Numbered from the stretch's first letter, positions 10,648-20,240 are shown. The stretch is DNA of 64,000 nucleotides from Prorocentrum cordatum (GCA_963575745.1 CAUYUJ010015282.1:1420651-1484650), one strand, 5' to 3'. Program-made: numbers and translations. Notes: generated by a model not told the origin, from the sequence alone.

Positions 10648-12020
10648 TGAGGCAGGTTGATGTTGAGGCTGAGGCAGGCTGAGGCTGAGGCAGGCTGAGG
10701 CTGAGGCCGAGGCTGAAGGCAGACTGAGGCTGAGGCTGAGGCAGGCTGAGGCAGGCTGAGGCTGAGGCTGAGGCAGGCTGAGGCTGAGGCTGAGGCAGGC
10801 TGAGGCTGAGGCAGGCTGAGGCTGAGGCTGAGGCTGATGCAGGCTGAGGCAGGCTCAGGCTGAGGCCGAGGCCGAATGCAGGCTGAGGCTGAAGCTGAAG
10901 CAGGCTGAGGCTGAGGCTGAGGCTGAGGCAGGCTGAGGCTGAGGCTGAGGCAGGCTGAGGCTGAAGCAGGCTGAGGCTGAGGCTGAGGCTGAGGCAGGCT
11001 GAGGCCGAGGCCGAGGCTGAAGGCAGACTGAGGCTGAGGCTGAAGCAGGCTGAGGCTGAGGCTGAGGCTGAGGCAGGCTGATGCTGAGGCAGGCTGAGGC
11101 TGAGGCTGAGGCTGAGGCTGAGGCTGAGGCTGAGGCTGAGGCAGGCTGAGGCAGACGCTGAGGCAGGCTGATGCTGAGGCAGGCTGAGGCTGAGGCCGAG
11201 GCTGAAGGCAGACTGAGGCGGAGGCAGGCTGAGGCTGAGGCCGAGGCTGCGGCAGGCTAAGGCTGAGGCAGGCTGAGGGCTGGGCTGAGGCTGAGGCAGG
11301 CTGAGGCTGCGGCAGCTGAGGCTTTCGGCCGAAGGCTGAAGCAGACTGGAGGCTGAGGCTGAAGCATGCTGAGGCTGAGGCTGATGCCATGCTGAGGCTG
11401 AGGCTGAGGCAGGCTGATGCTGAGCAAGGGCTGAAGGCTGCGGCTGAGGCTCATGCAGGCTGAGGCTGAGGCAGGCTGAGGCCGAGGCTGAAGGCAGACT
11501 GAGGCTGAGGCTGAGGCAGGCTGAGGCTGAGGCAGGCTGAGGCTGAGGCTGAGGCTGAACCTGGCTGATGCTGATTCAGGCTGAGACTGAGGCTGAGGCT
11601 GCAGGCAGACTGAGGATGAGGCTGAAGCAGGCTGAGGCCGAGGCTGAGCCAGACTGAGGCTGAGGCTGAGGCTCAGGCAGGCTAAGGCTGAGGCAGGCTG
11701 GGGCTGAGGCTGAAGCTGATGCAGGCTGAGGCTGAGGCAGCCTGAGGCCGAGGCCGAGGCCGACGGCAGACTGAGGCTGAGGCTGAAGCAGGCTGAGGCT
11801 GAGGCTGAGGCTGATGCAGGCTGAGGCTGAGGCAGGCTGATGCTGAGGCAGGCTGAGGCTGGGGCTGAGGCTGATGCAGGCTGAGGCTGAGGCAGGCTGA
11901 GACTGAGGCCGAGGCTGAAGGCAGACTGATGCTGAGGCTGAGGCAGGCTGAGGCTGAGGCTGAGGCTGAGGCAGGCTGAGGCTGAGGCAGGCTGAAGCTG
12001 AGGCCGAGGCAGGCTGAGGT
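10648..12020 (+). repeat. (GGCTGA)n array
   Basis: Hexanucleotide array with a disordered patch near 11250-11460. At its right end it again grades into GACTGC hexamers, followed by the AACAGCAGAATTCTACAACTG stretch that also follows the arrays ending at about 3825 and 9625. This marks a third, partial copy of the composite repeat. Confidence 0.93.
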
Positions 12021-12194
12021 TGAGGCTGTGACTGCGACTGCCGTTGCCACTGCGACTGTCATCGCGAATGCGACTACGACTGCGAGAACAGCAGAATTCT
12101 ACAACTGGTTTCCCATCTGAATCTTAAGGGGAATGCTTCCAGATATGCTCCCACACATCGCTGTTAGGTTGCTTTGCCGGGAAATGTTTTATCA

Positions 12195-12948
12195 ACTGGG
12201 GGGTCTGGGGGGGGGGGGGGGGCGCGCGGGAAGGCACGTCGTGGGAGGTACGCGGGCGGATGACGGAAAGCGCGCTTAGACTCGAGAGTCCGCGCCGATG
12301 GACGTCTGCGTGCGCAGAGGGATTGTTTGTAGAGGGGAGGGGGGCCGGGGCGGGGAACCCGCGGGAGGCCCTCGTGGTCGGACTTGGCGGATGACGGGAA
12401 GCGCGCTAAGACTCGAAAGTCGCGCGAAATGGACGTTCTCTCGGCAGCGGCAGTATCATTTGTGGGGTCTGGGGGGGGGAACGCGCGGGAGGCGCCCGTA
12501 TCGAGGACCTGGCGGATTATTGGAAGCGCGCTGAGGACTCGCGAGTCGCGCGACCGACGGCGTGCGTGCCCAGAAGGATTTGCTTCATCCAACTGGGGTG
12601 GTCTGGGGGGGGGGGAACGCGCGAGGCGCTGTGTCGGGGCGCGGCGCAGATGAACGGGAAGCGCGCTTAGACTCGAAGATTCGCGACGGTGGGTGCCTGA
12701 CGCCTAGAGTGTTTTTTTTTTTGCTGTTATCAGCTGGGGGGGGGTCTGGGGGGGGAACGCGCGGGAGGCGCTCGTGGTCGGGGGCGTGGCGGACGACGGG
12801 AAGCGCGCTAAGACTCGAAGAGTCGCGCGATGGACGTTCTCTCGGCCAGAGGCAGCATCAACTGGGGGGGGGCGGGGTCTGGGGGGGGGGGGGGGGCGGG
12901 AGGCGCCCGTGATCGAGGGCCTGGCGGATGACGGGAAGCGCGTTAAGA
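12195..12948 (+). repeat. ~130-bp hairpin satellite, about five copies, interrupted at 12948
   Basis: Copies have landmark hairpins near 12278, 12408, 12536, 12670 and 12810. The 12536 copy has a perfect GACTCGCGAGTC palindrome. The last copy breaks off inside AAGCGCGTTAAGA, where the next feature is inserted. The missing remainder resumes at 15109. Confidence 0.85.
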
Positions 12949-13025
12949 AGGCCCTGGCTCGAGCGATTTCGGACGACACAGATTTGCCTGCGGGGTCGCA
13001 AACCCCCGCACAGCATGCAAGAGCG

Positions 13026-14420
13026 ATGGCATGGCAACGATGTTTCGCCTTTTGCCTTCTATTGCGCGCCGTCGCTGAGCTGAATACTACGCGCTGGAGG
13101 GCCGAGCGCGGGGCGGCGGCGCGACCGCCCTGGAGTCTCGAGAGGTTGCTGACCATAATCGACAGAGACGAGCCAGTGCAAAGCACAAGGAGTTACCACC
13201 GAGCCTGCCGCACCATCCTCGCCAGAGGGCGAGAGTGGTTCAAGGGCGACCTCTACGAGGGCCAGGACGCAGCGGCGAAGCTATGCAGATTGGCGGCACG
13301 CAGCGGTGCTGCATCCGCTCCACCCTTTCTTCCTGCCCAATTCTATTCACCATGGCGAGGTTTAATCAAGGTATGGTCATACAACGTCGTGACAATGCTG
13401 ATGCCTAGCCGACTTGACGAAATTCTTCGACACGCTGCTGATGCACGGGTGGGCGTACTCGCCCTACAGGGCACCTTTGGCAGTGCCCGTGGTCGTAGCA
13501 CTACACGGCGCAATTCTGACGGCCAGGGAGAGACCAGCATCGACAACATTGCGGCGACCATGCGTACAGGAGCTCAGGACTTCGCTAAGGGTATCCGGGA
13601 TACTCCGTTGGCCTTGGGACCAGCTCGTGACCAAATGATCGTGGAGGCACCCGCCCGAGTTGGTCGACACTTTCCTAAGCGTGCTCCGCCCCAACACGTA
13701 ATGTCTTGGGACCGCCCCCAACTTGTTGGCGCTGCAAAGGCCTGGCAGAGGTGGTCCGAGGCAGGGGCGGAGGCTGGCGACAGTGGCGGACCCATCACAC
13801 CACTGATTAATACTGTCCTGCGTTATCAGGACAGACTCACCGACGAGTTGCGGGTTAGCGACTCAACATTGGCAGCCAGTTCACCAACGGAGTTTTACGA
13901 TCAGCTCTCCGTCGGGCAACAGTGGGTGAGCGAACGCTACATCATTACGCCCTCTCTCCGATCATCGCGCCATCTCATGGACGAAGTGGCCATTGCAGTA
14001 CTCAAAAAGATCGTACTACGAACGGGTATCAAAGTTATTCATCGTTGGCAGCTTGGGCGCTTAGTCGGTCTCAGAATTACGCGCGGCCAATCCATCGACT
14101 TCTATGTCCGTTGTGGATATGCCCTAGCTGACAAGCCCCAAGCCAAACCTAGCACAGCGGCCGCCAGCTCCAACCTGCGCAGCAATGAGCGACTGCTGCT
14201 TAAGGAGATGACCAAGCTGAGTCTGCAGCACGAGGACACCCACCGCTCGAGCGCCAGGGACAGCAACGGAGTGATGGACATGGAGAGCAAGTGCAAGTTG
14301 AAGCTGAGCTACGGCCGCTCCATCGCGTCGCATGACGCGGAGGGAAAGGCAGCTCAGGTCAAGGCGGAGGAGAAGGGCGTGGACTACCTCGGCCACCCTA
14401 GGGCAAGAAGCCCGACTTGA
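13026..14420 (+). CDS. Retroelement-like ORF with endonuclease traces (464 aa)
   Basis: The first ATG within the inserted segment is at 13026. The frame is also open upstream, but only through satellite sequence. Residues ~114-152 read KVWSYNV...RLDEIL...VGVLALQGTF. This resembles the N-terminal strand and LQ(E/G)T motif of the exonuclease-endonuclease-phosphatase (AP endonuclease-like) domain of LINE polyproteins. A later stretch (GRLVGLRITRGQSIDFYV) resembles an internal strand of the same domain. The catalytic core between and after these is not recognisable, so activity is doubtful. The C-terminal third (LLLKEMTKLSLQHEDTHR) resembles a leucine-rich segment that I associate with the N-terminal part of dinoflagellate LINE-like proteins. 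The order therefore looks scrambled. Domain calls are by eye. Confidence 0.45.
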   Translation: MAWQRCFAFCLLLRAVAELNTTRWRAERGAAARPPWSLERLLTIIDRDEPVQSTRSYHRACRTILARGREWFKGDLYEGQDAAAKLCRLAARSGAASAPPFLPAQFYSPWRGLIKVWSYNVVTMLMPSRLDEILRHAADARVGVLALQGTFGSARGRSTTRRNSDGQGETSIDNIAATMRTGAQDFAKGIRDTPLALGPARDQMIVEAPARVGRHFPKRAPPQHVMSWDRPQLVGAAKAWQRWSEAGAEAGDSGGPITPLINTVLRYQDRLTDELRVSDSTLAASSPTEFYDQLSVGQQWVSERYIITPSLRSSRHLMDEVAIAVLKKIVLRTGIKVIHRWQLGRLVGLRITRGQSIDFYVRCGYALADKPQAKPSTAAASSNLRSNERLLLKEMTKLSLQHEDTHRSSARDSNGVMDMESKCKLKLSYGRSIASHDAEGKAAQVKAEEKGVDYLGHPRARSPT

Positions 14421-14767
14421 TGCTGCGTGAGGTACCCTGCCACCTTCATTTGGCGCTGAAGGAGAACGTTGACCTGGCGGGGGCGGACATGGGCGAGGGC
14501 GACGTGGCAGCCGTGCAAGGATCCGCGGTGGCCGTTGGCACAGCTGACGCCATGGCTCCCCAGAAGAACTCGTTCCAGGCCGCGCGCTGCTTCATGACTG
14601 AGGGCAAGGACGAGGAGAAGGCGGGCAAAGGTCGCTGGATTGTGGCGGCAGATCGTCATCGGAAGGTGATCGAGTCCATCGGCACGTTGAAACAGGCGAT
14701 GAATTGGCAGAAGAAGGCAGGCCTTGTGATCGACGACGACTATGCCCTCCGCTCCGGGTGCGCCTGA
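14420..14767 (+). CDS. Small ORF overlapping the previous stop (115 aa), unrecognised
   Basis: The ATG at 14420 overlaps the upstream TGA stop as TGATG, with a shift to another frame. The product is mixed and charged, with no motif I recognise. It may be the continuation of the upstream protein after a frameshift, or a reinitiation-type second ORF as in some non-LTR retrotransposons. Just downstream, a third frame reads FRAKPKAKGKKNCD before a stop. That Lys-rich end would suit the C-terminus of an RNA-binding protein, so at least two frameshifts may separate the original coding pieces. Confidence 0.25.
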   Translation: MLREVPCHLHLALKENVDLAGADMGEGDVAAVQGSAVAVGTADAMAPQKNSFQAARCFMTEGKDEEKAGKGRWIVAADRHRKVIESIGTLKQAMNWQKKAGLVIDDDYALRSGCA

Positions 14768-15108
14768 TAGGTCGAGGAGCGGGCGTTCAGGGCAAAGCCA
14801 AAGGCAAAGGGCAAGAAGAATTGTGACTGAGTCGCATGATAAGGGGGGCTCCCGTCGTGAGTCCCCTGAATTAGTGGCTCGGGCTTTTGAGCTACAGTTT
14901 TGTTTTTGTGTGAAACGCGTTCAGTGCCGTTTTCTAGCTTGTCACCAGTCCTACGGTCAGAGGGCCGCAGACTGACGTGCGAAGCTGCCCACCAGTGGGT
15001 GGGTGCCTCGTGCGTTGCGTCCGTGCGCGCACATGCGCGCAGGCCTCCCTTTCGGCAGGCCTTGTGGGGGCTCGCGAGACTTCTTAGGTCGGGGTTGCGT
15101 TGTCAAAA

Positions 15109-15642
15109 AAGCGCGCTAAGACTCGCAGAGTCGCGCGATGGACGTCTGCGTGCCCAGATGGATTTTTTTTTATATCAATTGGGGGGTCTGGGGGGGGGGG
15201 GGGGAACGCGCGGGAGGCGCTCGTGGTCGGGGGCGCGGGGGGCGACGGGAAGCGCGCTTAGACTCGAAGAGTCGCGCGATGGACGTCTGTGCGCCCAGAG
15301 GGATTGTTTCAAAGGGGGGGGGGGTCTGGGGGGGAGCGCGCGGGAGGCATTCGTGGTCGGGGCCTGGGCGGATGACGGGAAGCGCGCTAAGACTCGAAGA
15401 GTCGCGCGATGGACGTTCTTTCGGCCAGGGCAGCATCAATTGGGGGGTGTCTGGGGGGAACGCGGGGGGCCGCCTCGTGGTCGGGGCCTGGCGGATGACG
15501 GGAAGCGCGCTAAGACTCGCAGAGTCGCGCGATGGACGTCTGCGTGTCCAGAGGGATTGTTTGCAAGGGGGGGGGGGGGGTCTGGGGGGGGGGGGGGGCG
15601 CGCGGGAGGCATTCGCGGTCGAGGACTTGGCGGATTACGGGA
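15109..15642 (+). repeat. ~130-bp hairpin satellite, about four copies, right of the insertion
   Basis: GATGGACGT landmarks lie near 15138, 15279, 15409 and 15533. Together with 12195-12948 this is one array split by the retroposed segment. Confidence 0.85.
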
Positions 15643-15669
15643 AGCGCCTTCTCGGAACGAGAAGGTGCT
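15643..15669 (+). other. 12-bp stem / GAA-loop hairpin at the end of the satellite array
   Basis: AGCGCCTTCTCG, GAA, CGAGAAGGTGCT pair over 12 positions with one G-T wobble. The last satellite unit diverges exactly here from the usual GACTC-GAA-GAGTC hairpin. The loop is kept but the stem is new and longer. Confidence 0.7.
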
Positions 15670-15761
15670 GGCAGCTTGTTAGGCCAAGCTTTCTAATAAT
15701 ACAAAAAGAGCTAAGACGCGAGGGACCATGGCCGCCTGGCTGCAAAGATTGTTCGCTTGGC

Positions 15762-15927
15762 GGGTTCCCCGTTTTTGGCAGTGTTCCTTTGTGTTTGCAT
15801 GTTTTCGGGTCCCCCCCCCCGTGGTTGGCCGTTGTCCCTCGGGTTGTTGCATGCTGTTCGGGTTCCCCCCCCCGTTTTTGGCAGTTGTCCCCGGGGTTGC
15901 TGCATGTTTTTCGGGTCCCCCCCCCTC
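15762..15927 (+). repeat. ~52-bp tandem repeat, three copies
   Basis: GTTTTTGGCAGT-like starts lie at 15771, 15821 and 15874 (spacing 50 and 53), each unit ending in a C-run after TTCGGGT. Confidence 0.75.
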
Positions 15928-15929
15928 CC

Positions 15930-16050
15930 AAGACAGCCCAAGAGCGCTCCAAGAGAGCCCACGACCGCCCAGGATTGCCCAAGAGGCCCCCAAGGGGCCC
16001 CCAAGAGGCGCCCAAGGGGCGTCCCAAGAGGGTCCCAAGAGGATGGGGTT
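15930..16050 (+). repeat. Short 10-11 bp CCAAGAG array
   Basis: About eleven degenerate CCCAAGAG / CCCCAAGAGGC units, same family as at the start of the window. Confidence 0.7.
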
Positions 16051-16127
16051 CTCGCTAGAGACACCCTCGAGAAATAGAGACGTCCACGGAGCTTGCGAAA
16101 CTAGACGGCCCAACACAGACTCAAGGA

Positions 16128-16440
16128 CGAGGGGGAAGAGGAGGAGGAGGAGGAGAAGGCAGGGGAGGATGAGGAGGAGGAGGAGGAGGAGGAGGAGGAG
16201 GAGGACGAGGACGAGGACGAGGAGAGGGAGGAGGAGGAGGACGCGAAGAGGGAGGAGGAGGAGGACGAGGAGAGGGAGGAGGAGGAAGAGGAGAAGGCGG
16301 AAGAGGAGGAGGAGGAGGAGGAGGAGGAGGAGGAGGAGGAGGAGGAGGAGGAGGAGAGGAGGGGAGGATCAGAGGATGAGGACGATGAGAGGAAACGGAC
16401 GAGAGAGGAGGAGGAGGACCGAGAGGACTGGTGAGGCGAA
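16128..16440 (+). repeat. Polypurine (GGA)n tract
   Basis: Nearly pure GGA/GAG repeat with scattered GAC and GAA. It is open in several frames (Arg-rich, Glu-rich, Gly-rich), which explains the apparent ORFs. Confidence 0.95.
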
Positions 16441-16454
16441 CGAGAGGACACTGC

Positions 16455-16625
16455 AAGTCCTCATCCTCATCCTTCTCCTCCTCCTCCTCCCCTCCTCCCA
16501 CTCCTACTCCTCCTCCTCCTCCCTCCTCCTCCTCCCCCTCCTCCTCCTGATCCTCCTCCTCCTCCTCCTCCTCCTCCTCCTCCTCCTCCTCCTCCTCCTC
16601 CTCCTCCTCCTCGCCCTCCTCCCAC
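16455..16625 (+). repeat. Polypyrimidine (TCC)n tract
   Basis: CTC/TCC repeat directly after the polypurine tract on the same strand. The two can pair as a long imperfect hairpin. Confidence 0.95.
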
Positions 16626-16854
16626 GATTGTCGTGTTCGCCGTCGTCCTCCTCATGCGGAGGAGTGAGGAGGATAAACATGAAAATGCTTGTAAACGTTC
16701 GGGGGCGCGTGTCCATACGTATCCTTTGTGAGCGTTCGGCTCGCCTATATTACGTTTGGTCACGACGATGCTGCACGTTCTTGCGCAACTCTTCCTTTTC
16801 ACGCGCTTCCCGTTCATGTCAGGAAAGGTGTTCCGTGGCGGATTCCTCAAATTG

Positions 16855-17890
16855 GTCATTTCGCTGGAGACATCCTCACGACATGGAGATGTTGGAGGCT
16901 ATCATGTAAGACGTGTTCCGTTAAACATGCCGTGTTCGCTTGAGACGTCCTCAGGAAGTCTGGATGCAAAAAAAAAACATGGATTTCTGTTGTGCGTGAA
17001 AAGTGGGCGTTCCGCTTGAGACATCCTCGAACAACTGATACGTTGGAAAAGCTGGCGTATCACTTCTCATGTTAAACATGACGCTCTCGCTGCAGACAAC
17101 CTCAGAAAATCGGGAGGAGCGCGGCAGACGGAAAACAAACACGGCAGAAAGTGAACATTTCGTTGGGGACATCTTCAAACCATGAGACGTTCGCAACGTC
17201 GGGTTGACATCATTCTCGAAGTGCGAAGAACTGAGATCCAACACAGGAGCCCAACGTGGCTCCTCGCTAGGGACATCCTCAAACAATGCACACATGACAC
17301 ACCATCATTTTGAGAACTGCTGTTCTAACATCGTCGTGGAATCTCTCCCGAAACGGCTTCCAGATGGCCCAAGTCAGCCTTCTAAACTTTACGATCTCGC
17401 TAGGGACATCCTCACACAATCAAGGTTCCGAACATCGCACTGTACTGATTCTGGAGGGCATCAATAAGGCCCCAAAGGGTCCCAAACGAGCCCCAATGTG
17501 ACCCCCCACCAGCGCCTTCGAGACGACCCAGTCCGGCGATTTCGCTCGAGACATCCTCACAACAATGGCACGTTCGCAACATCGATTGTATCAAACATAA
17601 ACATGTTTTTAAACATTGGTGTCTCGCCTGGGACATCCCCACAACTGTGATATGTTGGAAAAGCTGTTTCACTACCGCTCGTGTTAAAGATGGTGCTCTC
17701 GCTGCAGACATCCTCATAACATCGGAAGGAACACGGCATATGAAAACAGAGCACGGCAGATAATGAGCATTTCGTTGGGGACATCTTCAAACCATGAGGT
17801 GTTGTTAACATCTTCTTGACACCGCTCTTGAAGTGCCCCCGTTGCAGACATCCTGGACAACATGAGATCTTCGCGACATCGTCTTCAAAC
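16855..17890 (+). repeat. Degenerate ~75-bp repeat with a GAGACATCCTCA core
   Basis: Variants of TCGCTNGAGACATCCTCA followed by AACAATG recur near 16862, 16939, 17019, 17090, 17163, 17265, 17399, 17543, 17626, 17701, 17775 and 17841. Between cores are GGAGGAGCGCGGCAG-like strings from which the adjacent 20-bp minisatellite appears to have been amplified. I see no coding sequence. The 230 bases before it (16626-16855) are unassigned. Confidence 0.75.
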
Positions 17891-17919
17891 CGAAAGGCGC
17901 ACGACAGAACCAGACCAAG

Positions 17920-18386
17920 AGCACGGCAGAATAGGCTCCAGCAGCGAAGGAACACGGCAGGAGCACGGCAGAACCAACATGAGCACTGCACAATAAAGAT
18001 GAGCACGGCAAAACACACAGAACACACAGGAGCACGGCAGAAAACATTGGAGCACGACAGAACACACAGGAGCACGGCAGAATAAACAGGAGCAGGGTAG
18101 AACACACAGGAGCATGGCAGAACAAACAGGAGCAGGGTAGAACACACAGCAGCACGGCAGAACACACATAAGCACGGCAGAACACATGAGATCACGGAAG
18201 AACACACAGAACACGCAGGAGCATGGCAGAATACACAGGGGCACGGCGGACACACACAGGAGCAAGGCAGAACACACAGAACACACAGGAGCACGGCAGG
18301 ACACACAGGAGCACAGCAAAACACACAGGAGCACGGCAGAATACACATGAGCACGGCAGAACACACAGGAGCACGGCAGAACACAG
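17920..18386 (+). repeat. 20-bp minisatellite (ACACACAGGAGCACGGCAGA)n
   Basis: The 20-base unit repeats about 23 times with point changes. Minus-strand frames encode Cys/Leu/Val-rich strings in rotation because 20 is not a multiple of 3; they are not genes. This minisatellite is the landing site of the three retroelement insertions that follow. Confidence 0.93.
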
Positions 18387-18392
18387 GGAATC

Positions 18393-20240
18393 GTGGCGGG
18401 GTGCTCACATGCGATTACACTGTTGGAAGTCCTGCTTCACAAGCCGATGCGTCGTCTATCAGCGATGTGCCCTACGGTCACCCCACGGCAGATGGTTGAT
18501 GATATTTCCTGGCGCTGGGCTGGGCCAGCACATTTATGCGCAGAGGAGGTCGATCAGCCGGCAGATGAGATCCGAGCCACTCTCGAAGATCTTCACCCAC
18601 CAGTGCAGACCAAGAAGTTAGGCTTTGTAGCCTCAGATGCGCACACAGAGGAGGTGGTTAGAAATTCTGTGCAGAGGCGATCCATCAAGTGGCATCGATG
18701 GATGAGGAACTTATTAGGGCACGAGCAGACCACAGCACAACCTCGGCGACAACAGGAAGCTGAGCGGTCTGCTACTGTACGTCTACGCGTGCGAAGGTTA
18801 CAAATACGTCATCGGGGTGCAGCTATTCGACGGATGACTCGGATATGAACTACTGGGCTTACACCGTCGGCCCTACATGGAGCAGCGGTGATGGGCGTCG
18901 CTGAACATGCGGTGAGGCCGGTGCGCACACTGGCTGGAGTGCTAGCGGGTGCCAAGGCAGCGGTTTCTTTGACCATTGCTCTGGTTATGCAGCAGAACTC
19001 ACAACACGCTCCTACCTTTAAAACCACGGTAGAGTTGCCGTACATCTACGCTTGTATGTTGTGGGAAACGAAGCTGTCTCTCACGCGGTTACAGAATGCT
19101 TGGCAGGCCATGGAGAACAGCATGGGCAAAGGCGGACGATGGTCCAAAGTCACAGGCCCTCTCTGAGCCCTTTGGATGACTCTACGTCGAGTGGATTGGA
19201 CAACGTCTTCGGCTTATCATCTCGTCAGAGATGAGGGCCAGGAGATTTCTCTCATTCAATCAGCGCTTCGAGATGTCAGAGATCTGTTCGAGGCGGAGGT
19301 GCAGCGCTGGCAGATGCGCGAGCTGGAGCAGCGCATGCCTGACAAAACGGATGAACATATTTGGCGCAGAGTGATGCGGTCCTGTGTGCAGGGGCAGAGA
19401 GCGATATCGCAAGCGGCAGAGTTGGGGGCGTGGCAATGTTTGTGGTCACGCAAGCATCAACAAGGATCATGCCTTCCCCCCGCATGCGTGGCTTGCGGGT
19501 AGACGCCTGAGACCTTAGGGCACCGCTGGCTAGATTGCCCTGCGTTGCTCGATGCGGAGATCATGCCGCCGCCCGATGAGAGAACGCGCGCGCGGGGGCG
19601 CAAGGTCCAGGCGCGCGAGCTGATGCGTGACGAGGTGATGTGTTGGGCGGACCCCACGTACTTTGATTCGTATAAGCATGGTTACGCAATCCCGCTGCTC
19701 CGGCCACTTGCTGAGCGCCCTAACAGGGCCCTTAAGCAGTTCATTGAATGGGGAGACCCACATACCCCTTGGGAAGGCACGGTCTGCACGGATGAGACGG
19801 GCCAAAGCATGGAGGCGCCCGAAGTGGCTCGATGCGCTTGGGCCATCGCGCAGCTGGACCCTGCTGGCAGAGATGAGGCGCCGGCCTCTGCTAGACATGC
19901 TGAGATTTGGGGTGCAACTAGAGCGGCAGTGGCTAGGCAAGGCCGAGCCCCACCCAGTTTCGCTTGGACTCCCTCTCACAAAACGCCTGAGAGGGCGATT
20001 AGTATTTGGGTGGGGGGCTTGGCTTGGCTGGGCAATGCTTGGGCTGATTTGTCGCCGCCGTAGCTCTGCGCGCTGTCGCTGTTAGCCCGAACTTTGGAGA
20101 ATGGGCTCGGGGGCAGGATTGAAGAGGCAGCCAGCCGTGCGAAGTTTGTGGCCTGGGCTGGCACTATGGTCGTGAGCTCTACAAGGTGGATGCCCCCTGG
20201 GGGGGGCACCGAGTGCCGCGCCCGCTCCCTCAGCCGCCAT
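18393..20240 (+). pseudogene. LINE pol fragment: RT end, CCHC knuckle, RNase H
   Basis: One reading frame covers 616 codons without a frameshift and is broken by four in-frame stops: TGA 18846, TGA 19164, TAG 19500 and TAG 20061. MVDD lies at about 18492-18503. The zinc knuckle CVACG-stop-TPETLGHRWLDC is split by the TAG at 19500. RNase H-like sequence follows, with CTDETG at about 19785-19802 (usual TDGSG, so the Gly-Ser is changed but the Asp kept), ARCAWAIAQLD and a C-terminal SHKT...GNAWAD. After the fourth stop the frame continues with AKFVAWAGTMV, typical of the tail. Loss of function is likely unless stops are read through or edited. Confidence 0.7.

Larger units (their letters stand above)
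6283..11060 (+). repeat. Second copy of a ~4.7-kb composite repeat (first copy 518 to about 5260)
   Basis: 6283-8010 repeats 518-2245 at a constant offset of 5765, with no indel I can see and identical translated ORFs. 9627-10647 repeats 3825-4845 at offset 5802, again apparently identical. Only the (GGCTGA)n array between them differs in length and quality. The order is 10-11 bp arrays, hairpin satellite, 73-bp repeat, hexamer array, hairpin satellite, 73-bp repeat, hexamer array. Either this is a recent segmental duplication or higher-order repeat, or it is a false duplication in the assembly. Confidence 0.9.
12949..15108 (+). mobile_element. Retroposed 2.16-kb segment inserted in the hairpin satellite
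   Basis: The segment interrupts a satellite unit and is flanked by AAGCGCGTTAAGA (12936-12948) and AAGCGCGCTAAGA (15109-15121). That is a 13-base direct repeat with one difference, fitting a target-site duplication. The right end runs into six A (15105-15110, two shared with the duplication), fitting a short poly(A) tail. These are the usual marks of target-primed reverse transcription. It contains two overlapping ORFs and about 340 bases of 3' untranslated-like sequence. I infer a LINE-related element or retrocopy; no complete reverse transcriptase is present. Confidence 0.65.

Noticed and set aside
15728-16909. 393-residue Arg/Leu-rich + ORF
   Set aside because: Mostly translated (GGA)n and (TCC)n.
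17557-18408. Cys/Val/Leu-rich minus-strand ORF of 283 residues, and similar ones at 27201-28142 and 28400-29112
   Set aside because: Products of the 20-bp minisatellite, whose period rotates all frames. The apparent membrane-like composition is a consequence of the unit.
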